From Paenibacillus senegalimassiliensis (GTDB taxonomy: Bacteria > Bacillota > Bacilli > Paenibacillales > Paenibacillaceae): a DNA stretch of 64,000 nt. The stretch covers positions 1,910,662-1,974,661 of the forward strand of contig NZ_LN909046.1 of assembly GCF_001486585.1 (NCBI RefSeq). The letters are read 5' to 3'. Numbering within the stretch: the stretch's first letter is position 1; every line of letters begins with the position of its first letter. The notes beneath the pieces were generated by a model. The model was not told the DNA's origin and ran no database searches. It worked only from the letters and a program-made list of their open reading frames with translations. A program made the position numbers and the translations under genes. Below, in pieces: positions 15,632-25,455 of this stretch.

Positions 15632-17437
15632 CTATTCATGATCATCATCTAAAGTATGCATCAAGGGGAGTTCCAATACAAATGTCGTTCCCTCTCCCAC
15701 TTTGCTCTCGACCCGAATCGTTCCCCGATGCAGCTCTACTAGGTGCTTGACGATGGATAAACCAAGCCCTGTCCCGCCCGACCCTCTGGACCTTGCCTTA
15801 TCCACCCGGTAAAATCGTTCAAAGATTCTTGGCAAATCCTTCTTCGGAATACCAATTCCTGTATCGCTGACGACAAAGCGCACCTTCTCCTCGTCCCCAT
15901 CACTTATAATTCCCGCTTGCACCTGTATCTTTCCACCTTCGAGCGAGTAACTGATCGCATTGGACAACAGATTCATGAAGATTTGACGCAGCCTGTCCTC
16001 GTCCCCTTCAATGAACAAATGCTCCGGCACATCATGGGACATGCTAATCAGCTTCTTCTTCGCTGCGGGTAGCAGCACCTCATATACACTGTCGAACAAT
16101 TCCTTAAGCTGCACCGGTGCATATTCCAGCGGCGTTCGCTTGGATTCAATCTTGGAGAGATCGAGAATATCACCGATTAAGCGGTTAAGGCGATCACCCT
16201 CATCATAAATAATTTGCAGGAACGAACGGGCCGTTTCCTCATCCTTGACCCCACCGGCCAGCAAAGTCTCGGCAAAGCCCTTGACCGCCGCAATCGGTGT
16301 CTTGAGTTCATGGGAGACATTGGCAACAAATTCGCTACGCATCCGTTCCAGCTTGCGGATTTCCGTTACATCCTGGAGCAGGAACAGCATCCCCCGGTAG
16401 TCGCCATTATCCTCGAACATCGGCACGCTGTCGAACAGCAATATTTTCTCCTCAGGGTCATATACGGCGCGTTCCTCCTGAACGGCTTCCTTGTGTCCAA
16501 TCCCATCCTCCATGAATTTGGTGAATTCATAGTTGCGCTTAATCTCTTGATATGGTTTTCCCAGGAGCTGACGTCCGCGCATATGCAAGATCCGCTCCGC
16601 TTCCCGGTTGATCAAGGCAATCTTGCCCGATTCATCGAGCATCAAGATTCCCCCGGTCATGTTGGCTAGCACACTCTGCATCAAGCCCTCATTATCCCTG
16701 ATGCGTTTGAGCTGTTGCTGCAAGCTGTCAGCCATGCCATTAATGACTAGTCCAAGCTGACCGATCTCATCATTGCGGTTAAGCTTGACCCGGGCATCAT
16801 AATCAAATTTGGATATGCGGTGGGCTACACGGGTAATTTGCTCAAGAGGACGTGTCAAGCCGGCCGCCACCCGGTAGCTGACCAGACCCGCAATCAGGAA
16901 CAGTACCAGCAGTCCGCCGGACATCCAGACCCAACCCTTGGCCAGTCCTTGTTCGACCGCAGCCAGGCTCATGGAGAGCCGGATGTATCCGTCAAAGCCC
17001 TGGTCTGAGGTTACCCGGCCAGCCACATACAGCATGTTCTCACCGATGGTGTCGCTATAACGGATAGCACTGCCGATCACTCCGTCCTTGGCTGACTCCA
17101 CCTCTTGTCGGTGCGCATGGTTATCCATCCGCTCGGAATCCACTCCGGAATCTCCCAGCACCGTGCCCTCGAGTGTAATGAACGTCACGCGGGAATCGGT
17201 TAATTCCTCCAGCTTGGTAGCCTGCTCCTCATAATAGGAGTACGCGCCCGGGTTCCCTTCCACCGGGACGAATGCGAATGTCGCCTCCAGCAGATTGATC
17301 TCACGGGCCATGTTCTCTTCCAGTGCCTGAATATGCGAATCCTTAAACATCTGAGCCATGATGATGCCGGCCGCCAGCATCGATACGCCCAATAGTCCCA
17401 TCAGAATCAGGGTAAGCCGGGTACGAAAAGTCTTCAT
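15632..17437 (-). CDS. phoR: Sensor histidine kinase PhoR
   Basis: A 601-residue membrane kinase. One helix at about 8-28, an extracytoplasmic PAS-like domain to about 165, a second helix at about 170-190, HAMP, a cytoplasmic PAS domain (NMTGGILMLDESGKI), then HisKA with the phosphorylated His in FVANVSHELKTP (about 375) and a HATPase with NLLSNAISYS, DTGIGIP and GTGLGLSIV. It phosphorylates PhoP when phosphate is low. The start lies two bases after the fumarase stop, so it is translationally tied to fumarase. In B. subtilis phoP precedes phoR; here the order is reversed. Confidence 0.88.
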   Translation of the reverse strand: MKTFRTRLTLILMGLLGVSMLAAGIIMAQMFKDSHIQALEENMAREINLLEATFAFVPVEGNPGAYSYYEEQATKLEELTDSRVTFITLEGTVLGDSGVDSERMDNHAHRQEVESAKDGVIGSAIRYSDTIGENMLYVAGRVTSDQGFDGYIRLSMSLAAVEQGLAKGWVWMSGGLLVLFLIAGLVSYRVAAGLTRPLEQITRVAHRISKFDYDARVKLNRNDEIGQLGLVINGMADSLQQQLKRIRDNEGLMQSVLANMTGGILMLDESGKIALINREAERILHMRGRQLLGKPYQEIKRNYEFTKFMEDGIGHKEAVQEERAVYDPEEKILLFDSVPMFEDNGDYRGMLFLLQDVTEIRKLERMRSEFVANVSHELKTPIAAVKGFAETLLAGGVKDEETARSFLQIIYDEGDRLNRLIGDILDLSKIESKRTPLEYAPVQLKELFDSVYEVLLPAAKKKLISMSHDVPEHLFIEGDEDRLRQIFMNLLSNAISYSLEGGKIQVQAGIISDGDEEKVRFVVSDTGIGIPKKDLPRIFERFYRVDKARSRGSGGTGLGLSIVKHLVELHRGTIRVESKVGEGTTFVLELPLMHTLDDDHE

Positions 17438-17439
17438 CT

Positions 17440-19074
17440 TTATTTGAACACCGCTTCCTTAAATGTGGCTAGCTTGCCCAGCGAATCCTTCTCTATGCCC
17501 TCATGCAAGCTATCTCCATGGGAATCCATGGTTACGATTGCTGCAAATCCATCAACTTCTAAATGCCACATTGCCTCCGGAACACCAAATTCCATAAAGT
17601 CGACACCGTTCACCTGCTTGATGCACTCGGCATAATATTGCGCTGCTCCACCGATTGCATTCAGATATACACCGCCATGCTCCTCGAGCGCAGCAAGTGT
17701 CTTGAGCCCCATCCCGCCTTTGCCAATCACGGCACGAATACCGAATTTCTTCATGATATCGCCTTGGTAAGGCTCCTCACGAATACTGGTCGTAGGCCCT
17801 GCGGCCTTCACATGCCAGCCTTCCTCATCCTTCAGCATAACGGGGCCGCAATGATAAATAATCGCTCCGTTCAAATCCACCGGGGAATCGTGCTCCATCA
17901 AGTGTTTATGAAGGGCATCACGGCCCGTGTGCATTTCACCCTTAATAATGACGACATCGCCCACGCGCAACTGGCGAATCTGCTCCTCGCTCACCGGCGC
18001 TTGCAGAACAATCTCCCGGCTGGAAGAGGAGGTCTGGTCTTGGTAGCTTGAAGCATCCACCTTCGCAGCTTGCCCATCTGTCGCTACCAAATCGATAGGG
18101 ACGTCACTGCCCCGCTCATATAACCACTCCTGAATTTCTCCGGTCGATGCGTCCACAGTTACTCCTTGACGACGGAAAGCCCAGCAGTTGTATGCGACAG
18201 ACACGAAGAAGCTGGCCGGGAGCCGGTGCATAACCCCTATTTTACAGCCGAGCAAGGTCACCTTGCCACCAAAGCCCATCGTTCCGATGCCGAGCTGATT
18301 GGCTGCTTCCAGCACATACTTCTCTAGGCGGTTCAGATCGGGATTTGGGTTCGTATCATCCACCTTGCGAAATAATTGTTGCTTGGCCAGTTCATACCCC
18401 GTGGTCCGATCACCGCCGATGCCAACTCCTAAAAATCCGGCGCTGCAGCCTTGACCCTGTGCCTGATAGACCGCATGCAAAATGCACTTGCGAATTCCGT
18501 CCAGGTCTCGCCCCGCTCGGCCCAGTCCTTCTAGCTCAGCAGGTAAACTATATTGAATATTCTTGTTCTCGCAGCCGCCACCTTTAAGAATGAGGCGCAT
18601 CTCCACGTAGTCCTGTTCCCACTGTTCGAAATGAATCACCGGTGAGCCGAGCCCCAAATTATCTCCGCTATTCTCGCCTGTCAAGGAATCTACGGAGTTA
18701 GGCCGCAGCTTCCCTTCCTTAGTGGCTCTCTGGATAGCCGCATGAATTCCCTTCTTGAGTTCAAGTTGATTCACGCCTACCGGAGTATGGAGGATAAAGG
18801 TGGGCATTCCTGTATCCTGGCATATCGGTGATACTTGATCTTCTGCCATCTTGATATTCCGTGCGATCGTCGACATGGCCAGTCCGGCTCGCGTTGCTTG
18901 GTTCTCCAGCGCCTGCCCCCGATTAACCGCGCGGCGTACGTCTCCCGGCAAGTGAGTCGAAGTTTCCACAATTAATTGGTACGCGCTTTCCTCGAATTGC
19001 TGCATCATCCAAACAATCCCCTCTCTTTGTTTATCTTCCATGCTATAAGCATCTGCTCTTGATAAAATAGCCAT
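17440..19074 (-). CDS. Class I (iron-sulfur) fumarate hydratase
   Basis: A 544-residue Fe-S hydro-lyase interconverting fumarate and malate. The alpha part (about 1-320) carries candidate cluster cysteines in SPICQDTGMP, KGGGCENKN and GQGCSAGFLGVGIGG; the beta part (about 340-544) carries GEMHTGRDALHKHL and KAAGPTTSIREE. The fused alpha-beta plan is that of FumA/FumB-type enzymes, though tartrate dehydratase belongs to the same family. No strong ribosome binding site is seen at the ATG (19072-19074). It is the first gene before phoR, an unusual partner. Confidence 0.9.
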   Translation of the reverse strand: MAILSRADAYSMEDKQREGIVWMMQQFEESAYQLIVETSTHLPGDVRRAVNRGQALENQATRAGLAMSTIARNIKMAEDQVSPICQDTGMPTFILHTPVGVNQLELKKGIHAAIQRATKEGKLRPNSVDSLTGENSGDNLGLGSPVIHFEQWEQDYVEMRLILKGGGCENKNIQYSLPAELEGLGRAGRDLDGIRKCILHAVYQAQGQGCSAGFLGVGIGGDRTTGYELAKQQLFRKVDDTNPNPDLNRLEKYVLEAANQLGIGTMGFGGKVTLLGCKIGVMHRLPASFFVSVAYNCWAFRRQGVTVDASTGEIQEWLYERGSDVPIDLVATDGQAAKVDASSYQDQTSSSSREIVLQAPVSEEQIRQLRVGDVVIIKGEMHTGRDALHKHLMEHDSPVDLNGAIIYHCGPVMLKDEEGWHVKAAGPTTSIREEPYQGDIMKKFGIRAVIGKGGMGLKTLAALEEHGGVYLNAIGGAAQYYAECIKQVNGVDFMEFGVPEAMWHLEVDGFAAIVTMDSHGDSLHEGIEKDSLGKLATFKEAVFK

Positions 19075-19163
19075 ATCGTCTTTGACAGATTTATAATAAC
19101 ATAAGAAGCAATGGGCGTTGACCCCTTCTATTCAAATGAGTGCAAAAGCGAGGTTAATCTCTT

Positions 19164-19784
19164 ATGAGCTATCACTTCTCAGCATACATGTACCGCCTGC
19201 GCTCCATCTCACGTTGGAGCCTGATGCGCAGTACCGCTCCCGATAATGTAGCCGAACACTCCTACCACGTAGCGCTGCTCTCTCATCTCCTGTGCGAGAT
19301 CGGCAACTCCCTGTTCGACCGGCAGTTAAGTGCGGAGCGGGCGGTAACCCTGGCTCTGTTCCATGATGCTACGGAGGTATTCACCGGGGATATTCCAACA
19401 CCGGTGAAGCATCATAACCCCCGGCTCTTGGCCAATTTCCGCGAGATGGAACAAATTGCCGCCGATCGGCTGTTGTCCATGGTCCCTCCTGGTCTGCATG
19501 AGGCTTATGCACCTTTGCTATCGCCAAATGAGCCTTCGGCAGCTTCTGGAGATGCCGGACTGATGTTATACGTCAAGGCAGCGGACAGCCTTGACACCTA
19601 TCTAAAATGCGCGTGGGAGCTCGCTGCTGGCAATCGGGAATTCGCCGTAGCCAAGACACAACTTCTTGCCAAGCTCAATCAGTTCGCTCTTCCCGAGGTT
19701 GCTTATTTTCTGGAGCATCTGGCTCCAAGCTTCGAGATGACCCTGGATGAACTGTCGGAGACAGAACCACCCCTTGGCGGGTAA
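19164..19784 (+). CDS. YfbR-like HD-domain 5'-deoxynucleotidase
   Basis: A 206-residue HD-family phosphohydrolase that removes phosphate from deoxyribonucleoside 5'-monophosphates. Metal ligands: first His in VAEHSYHVA, the HD pair in LFHDATEVFTGDIPTPVKHH, and a later Asp in AADSLDTYLK, all in the YfbR pattern. Single gene, divergent from the fumarase, with its own terminator. Confidence 0.9.
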   Translation: MSYHFSAYMYRLRSISRWSLMRSTAPDNVAEHSYHVALLSHLLCEIGNSLFDRQLSAERAVTLALFHDATEVFTGDIPTPVKHHNPRLLANFREMEQIAADRLLSMVPPGLHEAYAPLLSPNEPSAASGDAGLMLYVKAADSLDTYLKCAWELAAGNREFAVAKTQLLAKLNQFALPEVAYFLEHLAPSFEMTLDELSETEPPLGG

Positions 19785-19801
19785 TACTGCTGCCAAACGA
19801 C

Positions 19802-19846
19802 AAGAACCCCCGGCACCAAACAACTCATGTGCAGGGGGTTCTTCTT
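19802..19846. terminator. Bidirectional terminator
   Basis: AAGAACCCCCGGCAC / GTGCAGGGGGTTCTT stem between two convergent genes. Confidence 0.8.
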
Positions 19847-19872
19847 ATAGGGCTAGATAGTGCGCAGGTCCA

Positions 19873-20742
19873 CTAACCGTTGATGATTTCCCCGCCATTG
19901 ATATGCAGCACTTGGCCGCTCATGTAGGAGGAATCCTCGCAAGCCAGGTACACATATGCCGGAGCAAGTTCTTCCGGTTGCCCTGGACGCTGCATCGGGC
20001 TATTTCCGCCAAACTCGGCGACTTGCTGCTTATCGAATGTGGACGGAATTAGCGGGGTCCAGATTGGACCCGGGGCGACTGCGTTCACGCGAATCCCCTT
20101 ACTCCCGACCAAATTCATGGACAACGAGCGGGTGAAGCTTACAATAGCGCCTTTGGTTGCTGAATAGTCCAGCAGTTCCTCGTGCCCTCTATAAGCGGTG
20201 ACAGAAGCGGTATTAATGATTACATTGCCCTTCTTGAGATGAGGCATCGCCGCTTGAGTCAGGTAGAACATCGAGAAGATGTTGGTACGGAACGTCTTCT
20301 CTAGCTGCTCTGATGTTATTGCCGTTATATCCTTCTGCGGATGTTGCTCCGCTGCATTATTCACCAAAATATCAAGGCCACCCAGCTCCTTCACGGTTTG
20401 TTCCACGGCCTGGGCTGCGAAGCTCTCATCTCCAATATCCCCGCTGATGAGCAAACATTTCCGCCCTTCCTCCTCAACTTCCCGTTTAACCACCTCAGCG
20501 TCACTATGCTCGCTCAAGTAGACGATAGATACATCTGCCCCCTCTTTGGCATAAGCTACTGCTACGGCCCGGCCAATTCCACTATCACCGCCGGTAATCA
20601 GCGCCACTTTGTCCTTCAGTTTGCCTGCGGCCTTGTAGGAGCCTTCAAACACCGGCCTCGGATTCATATCAGACTCAATGCCGGGCTGCTGATTCTGGTG
20701 CTGGGGAGGCATCGTCTGTTTGCTTTGTTTACTTTGGGTCAT
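19873..20742 (-). CDS. SDR family oxidoreductase, YdaD/YhdF-like general stress type
   Basis: About 289 residues with a hydrophilic Gln/Pro-rich N-terminal tail of about 35 residues, then a classical short-chain dehydrogenase: cofactor loop TGGDSGIGRAVA, NNAAEQHP (NNAG equivalent), catalytic Ser in NTASVTAYRG and YxxxK in DYSATKGAI. The long tail and motifs are those of general stress protein 39 (YdaD) and relatives; substrate unknown. The second ATG (20740-20742) is preferred because the first abuts the GGAGG site. Confidence 0.9.
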   Translation of the reverse strand: MTQSKQSKQTMPPQHQNQQPGIESDMNPRPVFEGSYKAAGKLKDKVALITGGDSGIGRAVAVAYAKEGADVSIVYLSEHSDAEVVKREVEEEGRKCLLISGDIGDESFAAQAVEQTVKELGGLDILVNNAAEQHPQKDITAITSEQLEKTFRTNIFSMFYLTQAAMPHLKKGNVIINTASVTAYRGHEELLDYSATKGAIVSFTRSLSMNLVGSKGIRVNAVAPGPIWTPLIPSTFDKQQVAEFGGNSPMQRPGQPEELAPAYVYLACEDSSYMSGQVLHINGGEIING

Positions 20743-20836
20743 GCGAGTCATCCTCCTTACAATTAAGGTATCGGTCGTCTCAAAACAACCTTACCCATAA
20801 TAGGATGACCTGACCCCATCACCTTATCCCTCAACG

Positions 20837-21721
20837 CTACGCTTCAATCCCAAATCGTTCATAAAACCAGGCATCATCATAAATTCTTCTGTCAGAATAA
20901 TTCTCCCGATGTGTTCTGGTTCGCTCCTTCAGCTCGTGAATTTCACTAGCCCAAGCGGAAGGGACTTCTTGCACCAATGTCTCACATGCAGAAATTAGCG
21001 AGGACCCGAAATGCAAATAAGCCAGTGTCAGCAAATCCCGTCCCCATTTCTCCAGACTATCATCATAGGGAAAATTCTTACGGAGAACCTGCACCAGCGT
21101 AACTTCCGGAACCAGGCAACAGCTCCCCCCAAGCAGCCAGGTTCTCAAAGAGAACTCTGCCGTCTCCATCTCCTTGCCAAAGAAGTCCTCTTCCAGCCCT
21201 CCAAGCTCATGATACTTATCCCGGCTGATCGCAAAGCATTCCCAGGACAGCCAAGGAATCTCTCCCCGCTCCCCTTGCGGTGCCGGATATCGGCGAATAC
21301 GCCCAAGCAGTCCCTTAATCTCCTGCTGCGGGATATGCTGAGAATGCTCGCTTCGGACAAATAACGGAGATACACTATCGGACTGTCCCGATATCACAGG
21401 CGCGAGCAGCCGCTCCATCCAGTGATCCTCGTAATACAAATGTGAACCACAGAAGATCAAATACTTTCCACAGGCATGAGCAGCCCCCAAATGACGGGCC
21501 GAAACTCCCGGCTCACCCTTGATTCGCTTCACCGGATGATCAAATCGATAATTCATAAGAAAGTCACAGCATCCGTCCACCGATCCCTCATCGACGATGA
21601 TGACCTCATAAGATAAGACAGCCTGAGAGACCTTCAATGATTCCATCGTAGTGTACAAGTCGATACCATGATTTTTTACAGCAATAATAATCGATACGTA
21701 AATAGATTCGGCAGGCATCAT
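20837..21721 (-). CDS. Family 2 glycosyltransferase
   Basis: A 294-residue GT-A fold transferase. The N-terminus has YVSIIIAVKNH and EVIIVDEGSVDGCCDF (nucleotide-sugar binding), later GKYLIFCGSHLYYEDHW (DxD position altered to CGS) and WLSWECFAISR...LGGLEEDFFGKEMETAEFSLRTW, typical of GT2 acceptor-site loops. No membrane helix. The loss of a normal DxD motif is noteworthy. Acceptor unknown. Single gene with GGAG upstream of a doubled ATG. Confidence 0.8.
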   Translation of the reverse strand: MMPAESIYVSIIIAVKNHGIDLYTTMESLKVSQAVLSYEVIIVDEGSVDGCCDFLMNYRFDHPVKRIKGEPGVSARHLGAAHACGKYLIFCGSHLYYEDHWMERLLAPVISGQSDSVSPLFVRSEHSQHIPQQEIKGLLGRIRRYPAPQGERGEIPWLSWECFAISRDKYHELGGLEEDFFGKEMETAEFSLRTWLLGGSCCLVPEVTLVQVLRKNFPYDDSLEKWGRDLLTLAYLHFGSSLISACETLVQEVPSAWASEIHELKERTRTHRENYSDRRIYDDAWFYERFGIEA

Positions 21722-21881
21722 AGTTCTCCTTAAATTTGGATATAAATATCAATCAAAGACAAAACAGTAAATCATATGGTTCCATAATAACCCAATTCAT
21801 ACTTTCAGTAAAGAAAAACAAAACCTGTAGTTTATTATCTTTCCTTCCGCTTCTCACTAAGGTAAATACAGGAGGGGTGTT

Positions 21882-22238
21882 ATGGACTACGAGGCATTAG
21901 GAAAAAGACTGCGTCAAGAACGACATAAAATGCACTTGACCCAGGAAAAACTGGCCGAACGAATCGAGGTTTCGGACGCCTATATTGGACAAATTGAGCG
22001 TGGCGAACGCAGCTTGTCGCTAGAAACGCTGATCAAGTTGGCCAATCAGTTAGGGGTTACCGTTGATTACTTGCTTCATGATTCTATTGAAATCAGTGAT
22101 GACCATTTCTTAAACCAGGTTCAGCAAATTATGATAAACCGTTCGCCAAAAGAGAAACAGTTGGCGCTGGACATCATGAAGCTCATGTTCACCCACCTGG
22201 ATGAATTGCAAAATGTGGAACAAGACCCTGCTACATAG
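21882..22238 (+). CDS. XRE family transcriptional regulator
   Basis: A 118-residue protein: HTH_3 domain at about 6-60 (LRQERHKMHLTQEKLAERIEVSDAYIGQIERGERS) and a C-terminal helical region of about 45 residues. AGGAGGGG precedes the ATG. It resembles the small SinR-like Xre repressors common in Firmicutes; its target is not evident from neighbours, since it is monocistronic and convergent with the next gene. Confidence 0.9.
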   Translation: MDYEALGKRLRQERHKMHLTQEKLAERIEVSDAYIGQIERGERSLSLETLIKLANQLGVTVDYLLHDSIEISDDHFLNQVQQIMINRSPKEKQLALDIMKLMFTHLDELQNVEQDPAT

Positions 22239-22268
22239 GGCTTTGCTTGCTTGATAGCATGGCAAAAA

Positions 22269-22306
22269 ACACGACCTGCAAGGCTTATAGCCCTGCAGGT
22301 CGTGTT
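22269..22306. terminator. Bidirectional terminator
   Basis: ACACGACCTGCAaGGC / GCCcTGCAGGTCGTGT stem between convergent genes. Confidence 0.8.
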
Positions 22307-22328
22307 CATTTATCAGCTTGTTCTAAGT

Positions 22329-22760
22329 TTAGATAATGGTGCTAAACACCATAAAGAATGAAATCAACAGGACGGTTACAGACAACAACGCGCTCAGCGT
22401 ACGAAGCTTACCTTCCTCTACAGTCACCGACTTATTCTGGCGAATACCTTCCAGTATTAAGCGCAGCGGCTTTCCCATGATTCCGCTAAAAGCTCCGATG
22501 GCCAGAAACAACACCACGATGACAATCATCCACGGTACCGAATATTCCCCTTTGCCAATCAGATATCCCCCGGTCAGCAGTTGAACCACCAGACCGATTT
22601 GCGCGTATCTGTTCAAAGAACTGACAGCCGATACGGTTCCTTCCCGAGCAGCCAATGACAATTTGCCAATACGTCCAAATACGAACGGGAGGAACAAATA
22701 AAATCCTAATGCCAAAGCTCCGATGATGTGCAAGAAAATCATGACCTGGTACATTAACAT
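22329..22760 (-). CDS. Small four-helix membrane protein of unknown function
   Basis: A 143-residue protein with four hydrophobic stretches (MIFLHIIGALALGFYLFLPF, IGLVVQLLTGGYLIG, MIVIVVLFLAIGAFSGI, LLSVTVLLISFFMVFS). A His in the first helix and the four-helix plan resemble DUF2269 or CopD-like proteins, but I cannot assign a family firmly. ATG at 22758-22760 is chosen; a GTG two codons upstream lies within the GGGTGG site. Confidence 0.7.
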   Translation of the reverse strand: MLMYQVMIFLHIIGALALGFYLFLPFVFGRIGKLSLAAREGTVSAVSSLNRYAQIGLVVQLLTGGYLIGKGEYSVPWMIVIVVLFLAIGAFSGIMGKPLRLILEGIRQNKSVTVEEGKLRTLSALLSVTVLLISFFMVFSTII

Positions 22761-22835
22761 AGCCACCCTTTCAACGTCAATTAGATTTATTATAATCTAT
22801 TATAGCTTTAGAGGGAAATAAAAGAAATTCAAATG

Positions 22836-22865
22836 AAAAAATCCTCCCCGACAAGTCAGGGAGGA
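22836..22865 (-). terminator. Terminator of citZ-icd
   Basis: TCCTCCC ... GGGAGGA stem followed by TTTTTT read leftward, 32 bases after the icd stop. Confidence 0.85.
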
Positions 22866-22897
22866 ACGATATAAACGGAGTTTAACCCTTAAGGCAC

Positions 22898-24193
22898 TTA
22901 CATATTCTTAATGACTTGATCGGCAAATTCCGAACATTTCACTTCGGTCGCACCTTCCATTAAGCGCGCAAAATCGTAAGTTACCGTTTTGTTGTTGATC
23001 GAAGCCTCCAACCCTTTGTAAATCAATTGGGCTGCTTCATGCCATCCCAAATGCTCAAGCAACATAACGCCAGACAGGATGACAGATCCCGGATTTACCA
23101 CATCCAGGTCGGCATATTTAGGTGCTGTGCCATGAGTAGCCTCGAAGATCGCATGACCGGTGACATAGTTAATGTTGGCTCCCGGTGCAATTCCGATGCC
23201 CCCAACTTGCGCAGCCAGTGCGTCAGACAGGTAGTCCCCGTTCAGATTCAGGGTGGCGATGACTTCAAAATCGGTAGGACGCGTCAATACTTGCTGCAAA
23301 GCAATATCCGCAATGGCATCCTTCACGATAATTCTCCCGGCTGCTTCCGCCGCTTTCTGTGCTTCATTAGCTGCATCGGCTCCGGATTGCTCCTTGATTC
23401 GATCATACTCAGCCCAAGTAAATACCTTGTCGCCGAATTCCGCTTCTGCAACCTCGTAACCCCAGTTCTTGAAGGCACCTTCGGTGAATTTCATGATATT
23501 TCCCTTGTGTACGAGTGTGACGCTCTTGCGACCATGCTCAATAGCATACTCCACCGCTGCGCGAACCAAACGCTTGGAGCCTTCCTCCGATACCGGTTTA
23601 ATGCCCAAACCGGATGTCTCAGGGAAGCGAATCTTCGTAACGCCCAGCTCATTTTGCAAGAAGGCCAGCAATTTCTTCACTTCATCGGAGCCTTCCTTAT
23701 ATTCGATACCAGCGTAAATGTCTTCTGTATTCTCGCGGAAAATAACCATATCCACGAGTTCAGGACGTTTCACCGGTGAAGGTACACCATCAAAATAGCG
23801 GACCGGACGCAAGCATACATACAGATCCAACTCCTGACGAAGCGCCACGTTCAACGAGCGAATACCGCCGCCAATCGGCGTAGTGAGGGGGCCCTTAATG
23901 GCCACAATATATTCGCGAATTGCCGTCAGTGTATCTGCCGGCAGCCATTCCCCGTATGTATTGAAGGCCTTCTCACCAGCAAACACTTCATACCAGGCAA
24001 TTTTCTTCTCACCGCCGTAGGCTTTCTCCACGGCGGCGTCCAATACACGCTTCGATGCTCTCCAAATATCACGGCCGGTACCGTCACCCTCGATGAAAGG
24101 AATCACCGGATGGTTAGGCACTTGCAATTTTCCGTCCTGAATCTCAATCTTTTCGCCTTCCGTAGGAAGGGAGAATTTTTCCAATTTCAACAT
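22898..24193 (-). CDS. icd: NADP-dependent isocitrate dehydrogenase
   Basis: A 431-residue TCA-cycle enzyme (isocitrate to 2-oxoglutarate and CO2). Motifs: [14 protein letters not shown], the substrate region [34 protein letters not shown], and the nucleotide-binding [19 protein letters not shown]. Full length. AGGAGG lies upstream of the ATG at 24191-24193. It follows citZ by 91 bases; unlike B. subtilis no mdh follows. Confidence 0.97.
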   Translation of the reverse strand: MLKLEKFSLPTEGEKIEIQDGKLQVPNHPVIPFIEGDGTGRDIWRASKRVLDAAVEKAYGGEKKIAWYEVFAGEKAFNTYGEWLPADTLTAIREYIVAIKGPLTTPIGGGIRSLNVALRQELDLYVCLRPVRYFDGVPSPVKRPELVDMVIFRENTEDIYAGIEYKEGSDEVKKLLAFLQNELGVTKIRFPETSGLGIKPVSEEGSKRLVRAAVEYAIEHGRKSVTLVHKGNIMKFTEGAFKNWGYEVAEAEFGDKVFTWAEYDRIKEQSGADAANEAQKAAEAAGRIIVKDAIADIALQQVLTRPTDFEVIATLNLNGDYLSDALAAQVGGIGIAPGANINYVTGHAIFEATHGTAPKYADLDVVNPGSVILSGVMLLEHLGWHEAAQLIYKGLEASINNKTVTYDFARLMEGATEVKCSEFADQVIKNM

Positions 24194-24284
24194 ATTAGCG
24201 GTTTCCTCCTCATTCACACAATTTACTACGTCTCACGGTCTCCATTTTAACACAATGTTCCTAGGAGATGCCGCAAATAGCTGC

Positions 24285-25397
24285 TTATCTAAGTTCGATA
24301 GGAATAAATCGCTGATTGGTAACCCCGGTGTACTCTGCACGAGGACGAATGAGACGGTTATCCTCCAATTGCTCCAGGATATGTGCCGTCCATCCCGACA
24401 AGCGACTGATGGCAAAGATAGGGGTGAACAGATCGCGTGGAATACCCAGCAAAGTATACACTGATGCGGAATAGAAATCCACATTAGGCTTGAGGCCCTT
24501 TTGGCTCGTTACAAGTTGCTCCACCTTAACGGAAATATCATAAAGAGTGGTATCCCCCTTCAGCAAGCTCAACTGGCGGGACATCTTCTGCAAATGCTTC
24601 GCTCTTGGATCGCCCTGCTTATAAACCCGGTGACCAAAGCCCATGATCTTCTCCCGGTTAGCCAGCTTCTGCTTAATATAAGGCTCGGCTTGCTCCAGAG
24701 TACCAATTTCCGCGAGCATGTTCATGACCGCTTCGTTCGCTCCTCCGTGCAGTGGCCCCTTCAAGGTGCCAATCGCCGATGTGATTCCCGAATATATATC
24801 TGATAAGGTTGCAATCGTTACGCGGGCGGAGAAGGTAGAAGCGTTAAGCTCATGATCCGCATGAAGCACAAGCGCTTGGTCCAAACCACGGATAGCAATT
24901 TCGTCGGGCTCCTCCCCGGTTAACATGTACAGGAAATTATGAGCAAGGGACACCCCAGAGAGTGGGTGTACAGGTTCTTTCCCCTCACGGATGCGGGCAA
25001 ACGCCGCAATCAGAGTAGGGATTTGAGTCTGAAGCTTAATGGCCTTCAGTTGATTGCTTGCGGGGGAGTTATCATTTGCGCTCTCATCGTACAACGCAAG
25101 CGCAGATACGGCCGTACGAAGCACTGCCATGGTGTTAGCATCTGCCGGATACAATTTCATTTGCTCAAGTACCGCCTCGGGAACTGCAGCATAATCGCTC
25201 AGTTGCTGACGAAGTTCCTCAAGCTCGGATACATTGGGCAATTTACCGTACCACAGCAAATAGGCCGTTTCTTCAAAGCTTGCACGTTCTGCCAAATCGT
25301 CAATATTGATGCCACGATAAGCGAGTACGCCATCATAAATGGAGCTGATCGAAGAGCTTGCCGCGACAATGCCTTCCAGGCCTTTCGTAGCTGTCAT
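24285..25397 (-). CDS. citZ: Citrate synthase
   Basis: A 370-residue enzyme condensing oxaloacetate and acetyl-CoA. Catalytic residues in LHADHELNAS (His), GFGHRVYKQGDPRA (His) and NVDFYSASVYTLLG (Asp). Short Gram-positive type. GGAGAGG upstream of the ATG at 25395-25397; eight further upstream codons are not needed. Likely promoter proximal to icd, with a cre-like site upstream. Confidence 0.97.
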   Translation of the reverse strand: MTATKGLEGIVAASSSISSIYDGVLAYRGINIDDLAERASFEETAYLLWYGKLPNVSELEELRQQLSDYAAVPEAVLEQMKLYPADANTMAVLRTAVSALALYDESANDNSPASNQLKAIKLQTQIPTLIAAFARIREGKEPVHPLSGVSLAHNFLYMLTGEEPDEIAIRGLDQALVLHADHELNASTFSARVTIATLSDIYSGITSAIGTLKGPLHGGANEAVMNMLAEIGTLEQAEPYIKQKLANREKIMGFGHRVYKQGDPRAKHLQKMSRQLSLLKGDTTLYDISVKVEQLVTSQKGLKPNVDFYSASVYTLLGIPRDLFTPIFAISRLSGWTAHILEQLEDNRLIRPRAEYTGVTNQRFIPIELR

Positions 25398-25441
25398 GAT
25401 ACACCTCTCCTTTGTTAACATTTTGTGAGCAAATACACCCT

Positions 25442-25455
25442 TGAAAACATTTTCA
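25442..25455 (-). promoter_or_regulatory. cre-like palindrome upstream of citZ
   Basis: TGAAAACATTTTCA is a perfect palindrome apart from its centre and matches the CcpA cre site except for the central CG, which is AT here. It lies about 45 bases upstream of citZ, which is CcpA-repressed in B. subtilis. Confidence 0.45.

Noticed and set aside
23027..23779. 250-codon rightward frame opposite icd
   Set aside because: Antisense to a complete, well-conserved icd gene, without a start signal.
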